From Cylicocyclus nassatus (taxonomy: Eukaryota > Nematoda > Chromadorea > Rhabditida > Strongylidae): 64,000 nt of DNA. The stretch is from the NCBI GenBank assembly GCA_958299035.1, contig CATQJL010000112.1:63285823-63349822 (forward strand), in the 5' to 3' direction. Of the stretch, positions 49,701 to 62,469 are shown piece after piece; the first letter of the stretch is position 1, and every line of letters begins with the position of its first letter. A program made the position numbers and the translations under genes. The notes beneath the pieces are model-generated. The model made no database searches and was not told the DNA's origin. It saw nothing but the letters and a program-made list of their open reading frames with translations.

Positions 49701-50764
49701 ATTGTAAGAGGAAGATGGGGGGGGGGGGCTACGGTTTTCGTAAACGATGCCCCCTTACTTTGTATTCCAAAACGATACCCAGCTCTGCCGAGCCTTGCCC
49801 AGAAGCGGTTCGATTTAGAAATATTCGGCATTAGCACTGGAGTTATGCCCATATTGTCTACGAAAACTTTTCTTTAAGGTCATATTATCCTAATCCTAGC
49901 CTAAAATACATTTTCTCTTTTTGTCACATTTATCATGTGAAAATTACATTCTGATTTGTCGAAAACAGAAGAGATTACGAATCTCTAAAGAAGAGGTACG
50001 ACAACGGAAAACCTAATAGTTATGGTCATTTTTATAGATTTTCAATTGGATGTTCAATTACCCATGATCGTTTGTGGAGTAACTAAGCAATAGTTATAAA
50101 TTAGAAGTTTCTGAAAACACTATTAGACATGATAAGTTCGGCTTTTCGAGCGTTTACAAATTTGAAATTGATTCTCAAATTTATTGATCTATGCAAGTAG
50201 ATTATAAAAACAGGCATAAGTGGAATCAATGTATAAAAGCTTAAATAGCTTAAAAGAATCTCTTTCAGCTAGCAAATGTGGAGGAGTTTTTCAAAGACAT
50301 CAACTACACCACAGGATACGAACAGTACAAGGTTGCAGGCCAAATGAATGGCAAGTTGGATCCTCCGGGAGTGCAGGTGCTTAAATTTGTTTTTCTAATC
50401 TTCATCGAGGAAATGCGAACTCCTTCAGCTTCACTGCATCTATGGAACAGGCATAGATACAGCCGAGCAGTTCAGCTGGGCAAAGGGCTATTTCCCCGAC
50501 TATCCACCGTTGATCGCATACGGTGACGGTGATGGTACGGTAAATCGCCGTTCAGCAGAAGTGTGCTTGCGATGGAACGAATCCAATAATAAAGGAAAAC
50601 GGGTAAGTTTGGACTATTTCAAAGTTCTTCTTTAACCCAAAAATCAGTCACCCGTATTCTTTCAGGTAACGACGCACGAACTCCCCGGAGGCGAACATAT
50701 GGAAATTATGTCAAGTCCAGCTATGCTCGAACTCGTACGGAAAGCAATCTACGATCTTTTGTGA
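46748..50764 (+). CDS. LCAT/PLA2G15-family lysosomal phospholipid acyltransferase, ten exons
   Basis: This family (lysosomal phospholipase A2, group XV, and LCAT) moves acyl groups from phospholipid to water, ceramide or sterol. Exons: 46748-46865, 46917-47076, 47136-47244, 47713-47821, 48253-48395, 48449-48597, 48647-48737, 50269-50376, 50429-50602 and 50666-50764. They sum to 1260 nt, 419 residues, with every GT/AG join in frame, close to human PLA2G15. A signal peptide (MILRLLGCTVLLTLCASVAEG) precedes HPVILIPGDAGSQLEA, then DIRVPGFGGT, GAPYDWRRAP, the nucleophile elbow IAHSMGNVV (Ser), AAPWGGAM, the acid loop AYGDGDGTVNRR (Asp) and the catalytic His in LPGGEHMEI. It appears intact. Intron 7 is 1.5 kb; the others are mostly 50-70 bp, apart from introns 3 and 4 of over 400 bp. 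Confidence 0.95.
47880..48240. repeat. Palindrome-rich repeat in intron 4 of the acyltransferase
   Basis: Perfect palindrome gcattgatcgatcaatgc at about 48,052-48,069, with partly mirrored flanks (cagcaccgtgctg, gcacggtgctggcac). Probably a degraded MITE. Confidence 0.45.
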
Positions 50765-51335
50765 CTTGTTGAAATTAGTGGCCATAAAGATGTGCAGATC
50801 AAGGCCTAGGGCACGTGTGTTCAAAATGACATTGTAGGGCTGAATTTGCCACGCGAGCGCTTGCGGCGCGGCTACAGTGCCAAAAAGGGCACAGCTTTTC
50901 ATGTAAACAAATCGCTTATAACTCTTTATACGCTATTCAAGCTATTTTATAATCTATTTTTAGATTCTTTTTTTTGAAAATTCTCTCAACTTTCATCCCT
51001 CCCCCCCCTCGTCAGCTTAACATCTCTTTCTATGTTTGGCGATGTGTGCGAATACACGAAGGCTTGCGCTAATTGGATTTCGATTATGAGAGATATTCAG
51101 CTGTCAGTGGGTAATTGCTTTTGCCGAAGCGCATGCACCGATTTGTGTTTCACTCCATGTTTGGCTGAAGCATTGTAGAAAACTTGTAGAAGTTGAAATT
51201 TAGTAGCTTTGCGCGGTATTCATGTAATCTAGCACAGTGAGGAACAGCATTGTGGGCTTTTAAAGGATACAACCTACACTCGAATAATCGAAAAACTTCA
51301 TTCCTCCATCACTGTTTGTAGTCGCATTGAAATAC
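50765..51335. other. Acyltransferase 3' flank, nothing firm
   Basis: No clear AATAAA close to the stop codon was seen. A poly-C run lies near 51,000. Confidence 0.4.
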
Positions 51336-51339
51336 TTAA

Positions 51340-52212
51340 CACATTGACGACAATACGACCCACCGGTGGGTCGTACGGATCCTGCCATTTCGGACAATAC
51401 GACCCACCGGTGGGTCGTAAGATTCATGAAGCGCTGTCCTTGCCAGTTTACGACGGAATTCTACGGGGTTCTGGCACCTGATTGGGGGCACTTAGGTGAA
51501 GCTCCAGCCAGAGTGGTCCGGGCTCGGGGTAATGTAATGTAATGTTACGGTGAGTATACGGTAGATATATATAAGGCACAAGCTTTAGCTCAAATTCTTC
51601 TTAAAATGACGCTGTTTCTGGAGAATCAAGTTTACATGTAAGAGTAATACGGGGCGGGCAAGAGGCTGACCTTAGCCCATCAAAAAATTATCGATTTCAT
51701 TGACTTTATTGATTTTTTGCATTTTTCATCCTAGGAAGCTCGAACTTTGCATATATAGGGTTTTGTAGCATGCTGATTACGAAAATGATAGTCTCAAGTT
51801 TTGATACCACCTTCTAACATCATTTTCTTGATTTCTACGAAAATTCTACCGTACTGCTACCGTAGTCTCACCGTGAGAATGTAGTGAACAAAGTGGACAC
51901 TATAATCGTGATCAGCACGTGAAATAACCTCAATACACAAATTTTCATGAAAATCCATGATGTTGGGTTCGTACAGAATGACTACCGTAACCTTACCGTA
52001 TAACGCCAAAAACTGAAATAAATCATATTTTGGTAATCAGCGCGTTCGAAAACCCTTGTGGGGGAAATTCTCGGAGACATGTTCTGAATTTCTTCCAAAA
52101 AGACTACCATTTCGGACAATACGACCCACGGGTGGGTCGTAAGTTTGGCAGAGCAAAAAAGGCTTCTGTCCGAAATGGCAGTAATCGAAAAATCGGCCTT
52201 GTCGTCAATGTG
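51340..52212. mobile_element. piggyBac-like element, TTAA target (copy 2)
   Basis: The tips CACATTGACGACAATACG and the mirrored CACATTGACGACAAGGCC are bounded by TTAA at 51,336-51,339 and 52,213-52,216. The palindrome GACCCACCGGTGGGTC occurs twice near the left tip and a variant once near the right. It is related to the element at 43,703-44,010 by tips and by the style of subterminal palindrome. No transposase in 873 bp. Confidence 0.8.
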
Positions 52213-52216
52213 TTAA

Positions 52217-53520
52217 GAGAATGGACAAGCACAATAAAGGTATTTGTACTTTTGGTTTTTCTCGGTCTTGATTTCTAACACTTACTCCAATAACTTAGCC
52301 TTTGTGACAAAAATAACCCCATTAATTCTCCCACTGCCACCCAAACGTAATGAAAAGTAGTTGTTAATTCTTCTCTCCCGCTGGTGTATTCTCCTTCACT
52401 TAGAAATTGGAGTGAAAATAATCAACACCGAAGAAATACAAGTTATAAGATCTTTTGAATAAAAGAGCAGCACAATATTAATTACAAACATACAGTACAT
52501 CTACTTAGGTACCTTGCTGAAGACTTGAGCAGTTTCACAAGGTTTCAGTTCGGACAGTAGAATGGAGGAAAGATGAGAGAAAAATGAAAAGAAAAAGTGG
52601 CAAAAGTGATGAGCTTTCATGGAGTAAGGCCTTTTTCCAGCCTTCTGCCTTTCTTCGACATTTTGCACAATTTCAAGTTTTGCTATCTATTTTCACAAAT
52701 AGCCATGAAACTGGCGTGATGTTTGCAAACAAACTTCCAAGTGTGCCATTGTTTATCATATCGGTTTTGAAAAAACAAATTACTCTTCGTAAGAAAAAAC
52801 CCTTGACATGATGCTTTCTTTGAGCTTTCTCTTCCACCATTCCCAATAATATTAACTCCCGTTTTTTGGTTCGTTACTTGAGTAGGCTTGTAATATATTC
52901 CACGCAGAATGCCTAAATTATTCCATTATAACACAGTTGCAGAACATTTGAACAAATACTTTATTGAAGATACAACAAAAATTTTCTGTAATGTAAAATC
53001 AAAAGCAAATATGATGCACAGCGCGTTAGATGCCACACAATGGACCTATGTATTGAAGACACTTGAATAAAGACAGAAGAATCGCCGAGAGTTAGACATA
53101 AGAAGGAAAAATAGGGAGAAAAAGCAGATATGGTTTTTACACATATTGGTGTTAATACTTGTAATTTATCTGAGTCTGAACGGTAAAAAAAGAGGAAGCA
53201 ATGACAGAAAATGAAAAAAGAAAGTGGTAAAAGTGATAAGCTTTCATGGAGGTAAGGCTTTTCTCAGCCTTCTAGGTTTTTTACGGCGTTTTGCACAGTT
53301 GCAAAATTTACTATCTATTTTCACAATTAGGCATAGCCAGTTGAGAGCTCAAAAACCATATATTACGCACACAAATCACAGAAAAAAATAAACAGAGAAA
53401 AAATCTCTCTAGAAAAAGCACAGATCGAAGATTGAACAATCAAGAAAATGTGGATTATGGGATTAGCACACAAACACTCGCTCGCAGGATCCGAAGAGAA
53501 GGGACCCAGGCATCTCGACG
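52217..53520. repeat. Intergenic with a 125 bp direct repeat pair
   Basis: About 52,583-52,708 and 53,208-53,335 are diverged direct copies (sharing 'gtgataagctttcatgga'/'gtgatgagctttcatgga' and 'ctatctattttcacaa'), spaced about 625 bp apart. They lie between the convergent acyltransferase and hlh-2 3' ends. Meaning unknown. Confidence 0.55.
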
Positions 53521-53523
53521 AAT

Positions 53524-53529
53524 TTTATT
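53524..53529 (-). terminator. Poly(A) signal of hlh-2
   Basis: AATAAA on the - strand about 86 bases beyond the stop codon at 53,615-53,617. Confidence 0.55.
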
Positions 53530-53614
53530 ATCATGGTAAAAGTTTGAGGGGGATACGGTAGCATATGGTAGCGGTAGGCGACGCGGAGGATACGGTATCG
53601 AAGCGCGTGATAAG

Positions 53615-56600
53615 CTAGTATTGACCTTGATACTCGTGCGAATGTGGTCGTTGTTCCATAAGAGCGCTGAAAAAGAAATTTTATTTGGGGGAGGGGGAGG
53701 AATCTTGAAAATTAGAGATAAATCGATTGATTCGCATGGTTTACCTTGTGGGCAGCTTCTCTTCATCGGATCGTCGCTTCATGCATGCCGCCTTAGGGTT
53801 CAGATTACGTTGTCGAACCTCAAATCAATAAAATCAATAAATACTTCAAAATATCAGGAAATATATTGATAGATATAGAGAAAGTGAATCTACCGTTACC
53901 TGCTCCTCCAAAGCAGTGATGATGGAGACAGCTTGATGCAGGATTCCAAGCTTTGTCTGCGCTTTTTCGGATGCATTCGGAAGATGTTGTCCACACATTT
54001 TACCCAACTCTTTGAACGCAGTGTTGATGTCACGAACACGAACCCTGGAATGAAAAAGAATTCAGAGGGAATTTTGAAATTTTAAACCCAGTGTATTGAC
54101 TTTTTAGAAATATGTTGTAGTAGGACAAAGAGCGAGAGCTCATCATTGAAGTGGTCATCATATACTCAATTGTTTATGGATTGAAAAGTTGTGAATCTAA
54201 AAAAAACAGAGCTCCCGAATTTTTAAAGTTCGCAGCCCTGAGGTTTTGAATTAAAAAAAGTTTTTCCGCAGGACAACTCAGTTTTTGTAAAGTTCGAAAA
54301 CAGTCAATAATCCCAAATTCGACTGACAAATTATCAAGCCTCTCGCTTCACAAAAACTTTTCAACTTATTCGGGGACATTCCTGTGTCCATTTGATTCAT
54401 TACTATGAAAATCATGAGTGTGTGAATTGCACACCACGCGCGGCATCTCACGGATTGTGTGCTGGCAAGCTGCCAGCCAACCTACAGGGACTTCTTAGTT
54501 CATGTCTCCTGATAAGTAATTGGAAATAGATTAACTTATTCCCTTACAGTTCTTTCATAGAAAAGGTAATAAAGCTAACGAAGTCGTGCGATGTCGCGTA
54601 CTGTGTGTAAATTCACAAATTAGTGACAAAGGGCTAGGTTTTACACACTGAACATGAATAATCCGCGGAACATGTTTAGACTTCAGCAAACCCTTAAACT
54701 GGTATTTTTGGGGCATCACAAAAATACCTAATTTTTACCCTACCCGAACCAGGTTAGCCCCCCCCCCCTTCCTAATGTGCGACCATATGGTGTTATAAGC
54801 CGCTCTTCAATTATAGATCTTCAATTAGCACCTTACGGGGTCACCTCACTTCGGGTTTTTGCTAATTACCTTTAAAATTTTGGCATATCCTTTGCCTAAC
54901 GCATTAATCCACTGAAAGTCATTAATTAGAGTATCCTTGGAATCCTACTGTAGGGTGACGCAAGGGCCAGATGTTACCTGCACTTCCTGCACCGACCATA
55001 AGCCTTATCTACTATCTTTATGACCAATTACAGAACAGTAAATTCGGCGATAGGTAGGATCCTTGTAGTGATGACAACGTTTGCGCGAAAACAAATGTCA
55101 TGCTTGTGAATGCCGGCGACTTGCTCGCGAATTCCGGGTTGAAGAAATGGTCAAAGAGCGCAATTGACAATGTTTACGCGCAAATGTTGTCTTCACCGCA
55201 AAAACACTATATTACCGTCAAATCTGCTAGGGTAAAAGTAGTGACGGAAACTGTCCAGAAAAAGCTATTTTTAGACCCTATGAGACAAAAACCAATAGCT
55301 TTTTGGGAAACCTTTGTGAAAAAATCAATAATTCCTCCTCAATGGTGTTCTAATATGCTTCGAAGAAAGAAACCCGCGCACAATAACCACACAATCCCAG
55401 CCTAAGACGTGAGCGTCCGGCGTTCTCAGGCACAAAACCATAAAATGCGAACAAAAACCCGTAAATCCCGCGAGCCCGTTCCGCACCCGCGTAACGATGC
55501 CCCGTAGTTAATCGTATTACGTCGTCGTGGAGAACTGTGGCAACGCATGGCAGTGACGGATTTACGGCTCGGTGTCATGACACGCTCATGTCAAGCGGAT
55601 GTGTTAACGTCGTGAGATGTGACATTTTTGTGGCAATTATACGTATTAGGAATATTGGAAAGTTGGGAAAATGAGTTAATCCTGGGGATATTGACGTGAG
55701 CTATGGGAAAGTGCAAAAATTCGCCATTTTGCACAGTTAGGGTAGGAAGTGATACGGTAGGTCAGTTTTAGGATAGTTGAGGTAAATGGACGAATCAAAG
55801 AACTAAAATGTGGAAAAATGAATTTGTCACTCAAAATAGTGATTATTGGCGTGAGCTATGGAAAAGCAGAACATATATCACTATGCATTGATGAGCGAAA
55901 GTAAAAATACGCTAGGTGTACGGTAAACGGGATATTTGGGTTGCAGTTTATGGAAAAATTTGGCTCGACAGAGCAAAGGACATTGAAAAAGTGACAAACT
56001 AGAAGCCGCAAAATAACGAAAACTAATCCCCAAAATTCCAGGAATCTTAAGAAAGCGAGCATATTATTCGAATTTCTCTGACAAGGCAAAAATGCTAAGA
56101 CCTCTAAATTTTTTGTCATTAGCACAGTCTCACATTCTAGAAGATATAAGGATTACTAATTTCTCGTAAGTTGTAGAGGATGTTCGCGCGTAAAAACCAT
56201 GAATAACAGAAATGAGAATAATAGTTCTTTCCTATCTCTTACGCGCAAATGTTGTCGTCACCGCAGGACTTTATGATAGCCGTCAACTCTATTGGCATGT
56301 ACTTCACTTTCTTCTTTACAGTTTTGTAGAACAAAACGAATGAAAAACAGGACAGATAAAATTCCTATTTGTTCCTAAAAAATGTCTATGGAGCGCAAAA
56401 CGAAATAGAGCACTTGTAGTCATTTGTTAAAAGCAGACGTTGCCGCCGTTGCAGGACCACATTTCAAAAGTCAAATATCCTGGTTTTTACTTTTTCCTTT
56501 TGACTTCTCCAGAATTGAAATGAATGAAAAAACAGGAAATCAACAGGGTGATTCCTAGAAGCCGTTTCTCCAAAAATTCTATGATATTTGAGCACAAACT

Positions 56601-59600
56601 TCCTCTATGAGACAATCCTGTCATGCTGTTTTGTCTTCCTCATAAATCCCCTTACCCAGCGTTTCCTTTATTCTTTTCTGACCCTGCCCCAAAGCCCACT
56701 CCCCTCCCCCTTTCCTTTCTTCCCATTTAGGCCATTAGAACACGCGATGTCGCTTTGTATTACGCCATCTATGTATATACAGTGCAGCTCTGAGTGGTGG
56801 GCTAAGGGTGGTTAGATCCGATTCTAATCTCCTGCTCAAACTCGGATGCTCTGGAGGGGGAGGGGGTGCTGTGACCCTTGAATGGTCATAAACACTACAC
56901 TACAAACTAAGAGTACAACCATACATAAACTACCGGAAATCGATCAATAAAAAGTGGTAAACAATAAACAAAAGTGGCAATTGTGACACTGTGCTCTTAC
57001 CTTTCTCGAGCATTGTTCGCGGATCGTCGGTCAACATCTCGTTCATCGCCAGATTTTGTGTCGTCATCGGACTCACCCCGAATCTTCTTCGATGATCGTT
57101 TTGACGATGGTCGAATGGGTAGGGATCTGGAGGTACGGGGTTAATTTATCAGAAGGGTAAGCGGTGAACCGGGTAACCTACAGGCTGGAGCCAGATGGAG
57201 CCTGTTGCATAACGGAGTAGTCGAAATGTGCAGGTGAAGGTGAGACTTGAGCTGGTGGTAAGCAATGCGACGCATAACCAGTGTCGGTAGATGAGGGAGT
57301 GTCGGAGAGGGTAGACTAAAACAAAGAAAATTATTTCGATTGCTAAAATCAAAGAAAAATGAAATAGGGGTAAAACATCATCGAAACCATTAGTGGTCAA
57401 ATTCTTGCGCTTACAGTATACCAACTACCGTCCACACTACCGGGCGTAACAGATTGTGACAACTACCGTAACCAATAAGTTACAGAAGTGAACAAAATAT
57501 GGTAAGGTAAAATGCAGAATGCAAATAAAATGGGTAACGAAAAGATTATTTTTCTGGGCCTAATCTCCTAAAAATGCTTACAGTATACCGACTATCTTAA
57601 TCAGTGACACCTGACAACTTCTGACACCATCGTAACAAGTGACCTACCGCAACATTTTGAATTACCGTAACAATACTGACTCGCACTACCGCAATAGGAC
57701 TGACACTACCGTAACATGTTGATCTACCGTAACAAGTACATGCTAACCTTAACAGGTTCTAACACTACCGTAACCAACAGGCTTCCACAGAATTTCCGAA
57801 TTCGAGCTAGTTATTTCCATGCGAATTCACGTCATCGGATTTGGTTATCCACCCATCACCACCTCCACATCAAAATTTCTCCCTCCTTGCCCCCTCCTCC
57901 TGCTACCTCCCAAACTTTCGCTCAATTCACTCTCATTTCCATATGAATCAAAGTGGTGATATAGTCACTGTTGTCCCGTTAGCGATGAACAGGATCGTTA
58001 AAAACGAGGCCCCATTCACGCTTCTTCGAACTGAGTGTCGTTCCACCGTCCAGCAGAGAGCGAGCGCATGCGGATTTGCAAGACAATGGCAATCGCCCAG
58101 CGCAGATGTTCTCTCCCTCGCTCTCTCGTTCCCCTCTATGGCCCTTCTATGTGGTAGCTATGGTGGGCCAGTAGTTAGGGCAAATTGGTAGTTTGTTGGG
58201 GAGGGATGGGCAACTAGATGTGCCGACGAAAAAAGGTGATTTGCATTGTTGAAAGTTGCTTTATAGAACCTAGATATAAAAAGTAATGGAATTTTTAAAA
58301 ATGAGACAAATTGATGAGATTGTGCTCAAAATGTATCCATCAAAATCTTCCAACAATTTTCGTCTGATTGATTTCAAGTAACTTTTCCAACCTCCATGAG
58401 GGAATCTAACAAAAACAGACCTGTGAGCTATGGTAGACGAATTTAATTTCAAAAAAAAAAGATTCTGTGAGTTAGCGTCTTAAGGACATCCACAAGTCGG
58501 AGTGTTAAGTAGGCAGAACGATTTTTTTTTTGCCAGTAGAAGATTGAATCAAAACTACTGCACGAACATCACCATTTAATTTCTGTGATCTACCGTAATC
58601 TTCCTCATGCAGATAACCATCGTTGGGAAACTTTGATACAGTAACACAAGCGAGATGACACTTAAGAAAAAAAATGTAATTTTTTTCCCTGACTTTTATT
58701 CACATCTCTCAATTTGCATATAAAATCATGCAGTTTTTACTTAAGACCTATTTTCCGATGAGATGGAACACAAAACCACGGTATTCCTGCAAAATGTCCA
58801 AAAGCCTTTTCTTTTTCTGGGAGACATCATCAAATTTACAAATGTTCAGTATGATTTGATAGTTCAATTGGAACCTTTCCGAGAGGATTTCAGTAGGATC
58901 CTTGATCTTTGGATACCTTAAAAGCCTGCCAAAATCAGAGTAACAAAATGATGAAATCTCTCAGAAAGCTAGTGTACTCCGAAATCACAGTAATTGTTGT
59001 TACAACCCTTTGAGAAAAACCACATTTGCAATTCACCGCTCTGCTCTCTCCATTGCCCTATAGAAAAAGCCTTGCAATAAAAAAAACAGCACGTTGCACG
59101 CGTCCACCAAGCCCATATTAGCGCTTACAAAGAGGAAACTCGAAAAAACTCCTCGCCCTCTTTTTTGCCCATCCAATGACCAGCCGCAGTGCTCATTCTC
59201 TACCGTAATCCTCGACACATAGATAGACATAGCAAGTCTTTATAGGAGATATCTATAGTGCGTGTGTGTGCCGCGCTGCACGCGCCATTGTCTTTGTAGA
59301 CGGGGCGTGTCGTCAAGGCCGTTCTTTCTCTTTCGGCGGGGCCCCGCGCCCGTGCCGAGCGTGCGCCCGCGTCTCGTTCGAATAAGGCGGGCGGATTATG
59401 ATTTACAAGACCCTGTTTATACGCTGATCATCGCCCCGAGAACGACGGCAAGGCCTTTGATGCGTTGACCCCGCCGAGCAAGTCTTAGGGACCACTTCAT
59501 CTAGACTGTTATTCAACACCCGCTACTCATCAAAGAACCGAGGATTTACTCGGCGATAATGTATGCACAAACTTGCGTGGCCCAGTGGCCTTGGCACGGG

Positions 59601-62197
59601 GCCAAAAATAGAAGTTGTCGAGGAAGCTACCTGAGTTGGGTAGAAAGAGGTATGCCCGAGGTCTGAACCATCCGGAAAGGCATACGGTAACGGAAGCGTA
59701 GGGTAGGCGCTAGATGCACCAGGTGTAGTTGCCGCTTTGTCATCAGGTGCCTGTAAAGGTGTAAATAGCAATTAGGGAAGAGAATCTGCTAAAAAAAGCG
59801 GAAATCACATTTGAAACCACACAGGCAAAAAAAAATTCCAGAAATTTCGCGTAGTTTTTGAGCAATCCTTACTACGATTCCAGAAATGTCTACTAAGCTT
59901 TGACATACTCAAAACCTCACGTCCAAACCCCTAGCCCAAAGAAGTTTTGGTTCGACAATTTCAATTTCAAATATCATAAAAGAAATTTTCTAAAAATCCC
60001 AGAAATCTTTGGATTCTCGCTCCTCCTGCTCCTTCCCCGCCTGGAAATGTCCAAAACGGAAAAAAATTCTTCAAAGACTTGGACACGATCGAACAAGCTT
60101 TGGGCGTCCAAAAATGCTATGGGTATTACACGCAGCATTTTTTTCTCAAAATTGCAAAAAGGAAAATTTGAGGAAGAGGAAAATTGGGTAGGAGTACAAA
60201 CAAAACATCAAATTTTACTCAAAACATTGCAAGAACCATTTCCCCCATCAGAAATATCTAGATCGCATAAAGCTCTAAAAATTTAGAACATGACTGGAGC
60301 CGCCGCCTCATAAAGAGAGCTTTGGGTTTGACTTATTGAAAAATTTGTAAAAATACAGAAAAAATTGAACTAGTAAAGGCTTTTTATCCTCTCATACAAC
60401 CCCTAAATCAAAAAAGACCTCATTTCCTGCCCCCACTCCTTGCTGGTCTCACGAACATCCCGAAACCTATTAAAATCCCGATTTGTGTGAAACAAACCCT
60501 TCCCTTCCCCATTCCCCGCCGAAGTGATCAAAATCGTTTACGAGCCGCATTTCATAGCGAAATGACAGCTAACAGATGGTCCAGTCAGGGTCAGTCTCAG
60601 TCCCTTTGCTGACTCACTCAAGTGTCAACCTTGTGAATGAGCATTGCTACCAATTGAGCGATCAAGATAGTCATCGCTTGCGCTCGCTGAGGCGGTGTGT
60701 CAAACGCAAAATTGCGTACTTAAGTCGCTCTAATCAGAGGGGAGTGCGAGTGCGTAAAGTGAGACGCTGGATTTCACTGCATTGCGGCGCGCCTTTTAAG
60801 TTTGCTGAGCATCCCTAAATCCAACGCAAAGTCGATTTTGCTCGGGGAGAAACCAATCGATAATCGTAGACAAATAAGGACAAAGAGGATCAAACAGCCC
60901 TACCATATATCCGGGATATCCAGGCCAAACAGTGGGCGGCTGGTACATGGCCGAGAGTGCATCACTAGAAACCACGGGATTTGCGACTTGACTGGCGTAA
61001 GGTTGGACGTTTGACTGAAAAAATCATTTTTTAGGAGTATCTCTCCGTTCGAAAGAAGCCATTCATTTGTTAGACTTTCCCGATGAAAACTGTTGAAAAT
61101 AATTTTTAACTTTTATGGAGGCTTCTCCTCCATCAGTTTACACAGCTTTCCGCATGTTTTTACTGAATATTGCAACCGAATTCAATCGATAATCCAAAAA
61201 TTCAAATTTAACCCTTAAATCCAAATATTAGATTTCGGAGAAGACAAACATCTCACACTTATGCGTGGACTTCATATAGATTTGTACAAACAGGAATTAT
61301 TGAGATAAAAATAAAACAGCAAAAAAAAGTCCCGACATCGGATTTTGCATCCAAAATTCATTACGATCTAGGTAAGAAGTCACTTTAAAGTCATTTTCAA
61401 ATAAAGAAACATGAACCTCAGGATTATGAAAATCGCATTTTTTAAGACTTTTCAATATCCAAATTAAAATAAATTCAAAACTATTAGATGAATCCAGTTA
61501 ACTAATTTTTGAAGATCAGCAACTATGCATAATTTTCAGCTGCGATTTTAAATTTAGGGAGAAACTGAAGACATTTTTTATTAGAAACATTTTTGCAAGG
61601 GTAGCTGAAGAGCCTATTGAAGAAAACCCGATAAGACTATCTACGAAAAAAAAGGTAGTGAATTTTCTTATTTTCAAGAAATTCAAAGAGCAATTGTCTT
61701 TTTTTTATGCAAATTCAAGTAAAATAAAAGACTGGTACAGCACTGCCTTATTAATTCCATTCGAAATTAAAGTTTTGTATTTGTTATTGTTATTCTTTGA
61801 TAAAATTCTTCATTGCACACCTACCTTCCCGATCTCCAAAACATCCGAAGATCCAGTACCACTTGATGAGGAGACCGGTGGTACCACCGGTGTTGGGTAA
61901 GCCGTCGGGGCCGAAGCAGCATAGTCGGTTTCGGTACCAGCGGATAAAGGCGGGTAATGAGGTAAACCACCAAGTGGAGCATAGGGAGGAGCGCCTAGAA
62001 ATTTTGTGTTATCGATCGTTTGAAAAATATTTTTGAAATGGCTTTTTGGAAAGAATGTAAAAAAATTTTAAGCAGAAATAACCTGCACCCCAGTATCCAG
62101 CGCCAATGTCTGCCATTTGTAAGACATGAGGATCCATAGCCGAGTACGCTGAATAGTCGTACGGAGCCGTCATTGGACCAGGTTTTTCCTCACGGAT
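53615..62197 (-). CDS. hlh-2: HLH-2, class I (E/Daughterless) bHLH transcription factor, 5' end missing
   Basis: HLH-2 binds E-box DNA as a homodimer or with tissue-specific bHLH partners in the nucleus. Exons on the - strand: 62083-62197, 61825-61994, 60904-61014, 59631-59750, 57182-57315, 57001-57126, 53900-54044, 53745-53818 and 53615-53666. All joins keep frame (1047 nt, 348 residues visible). The N-terminal half is rich in Pro/Ser/Tyr, as in E-protein activation regions. The bHLH begins ANNARER at the end of exon 57001 and continues [17 protein letters not shown] (basic region, helix 1), [15 protein letters not shown] (helix 2) and [16 protein letters not shown], the E-protein-specific tail. 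The protein ends EYQGQY. The first exon(s), perhaps 50 residues, are not in view and may lie beyond 64,000. The introns are long (0.6 to 3 kb) and repeat-bearing, suggesting internal regulatory sites. Confidence 0.95.
54045..57000. other. Long hlh-2 intron with repeats
   Basis: Introduces a 2.96 kb gap between the basic-region exon and the helix exon. The phrase 'gcgcaaatgttgtc(t/g)tcaccgca' recurs at about 55,178 and 56,240, and inverted at about 55,070, so a small repeat family is present. ORFs here (for example 55,100-55,405) show no recognised motif. Confidence 0.45.
57600..57780. repeat. Cluster of CTACCGTAAC motifs in an hlh-2 intron
   Basis: Eight or more irregularly spaced copies of (C)TACCGTAAC and variants. 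Single copies of the same motif occur elsewhere in the window (for example 26,785, 38,090, 51,545, 63,190), so it is a dispersed nematode short repeat concentrated here. Confidence 0.55.
59262..59475. other. GC-rich island inside an hlh-2 intron
   Basis: Much more GC-rich than its surroundings (runs such as ggggccccgcgcccgtgccg). No exon could be joined to hlh-2 from it. It may be an internal promoter or a fragment of a mobile element; nothing in the sequence decides. Confidence 0.3.
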
Positions 62198-62469
62198 CTA
62201 AAAATATCAGATATAATGAAAAATAGATGTATGGATGAACAGGAGCTATACTTTGGGCTCAAGAAAGAGCTCAATTGAGAGAGAGAGGCCACTAAAAGTA
62301 AGGCGGTGGAAAAGAGGATGAGAATGACTTCGAAAGCACAAACTTTTCCAGAAAATTGGCACTTGGCATTCCACAGCTCTAACAAGCTCGCACCTCATTG
62401 ACAAATCACCCCCCCCCCCCCTCCAATCGGCTTCTTCAAAAAGAGCGCTAAATTTTCACGCTTAGCAGA

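Noticed and set aside
55100..55405. 101-codon + strand ORF in an hlh-2 intron
   Set aside because: Begins within a small repeat unit and shows no recognised domain or splice partner.
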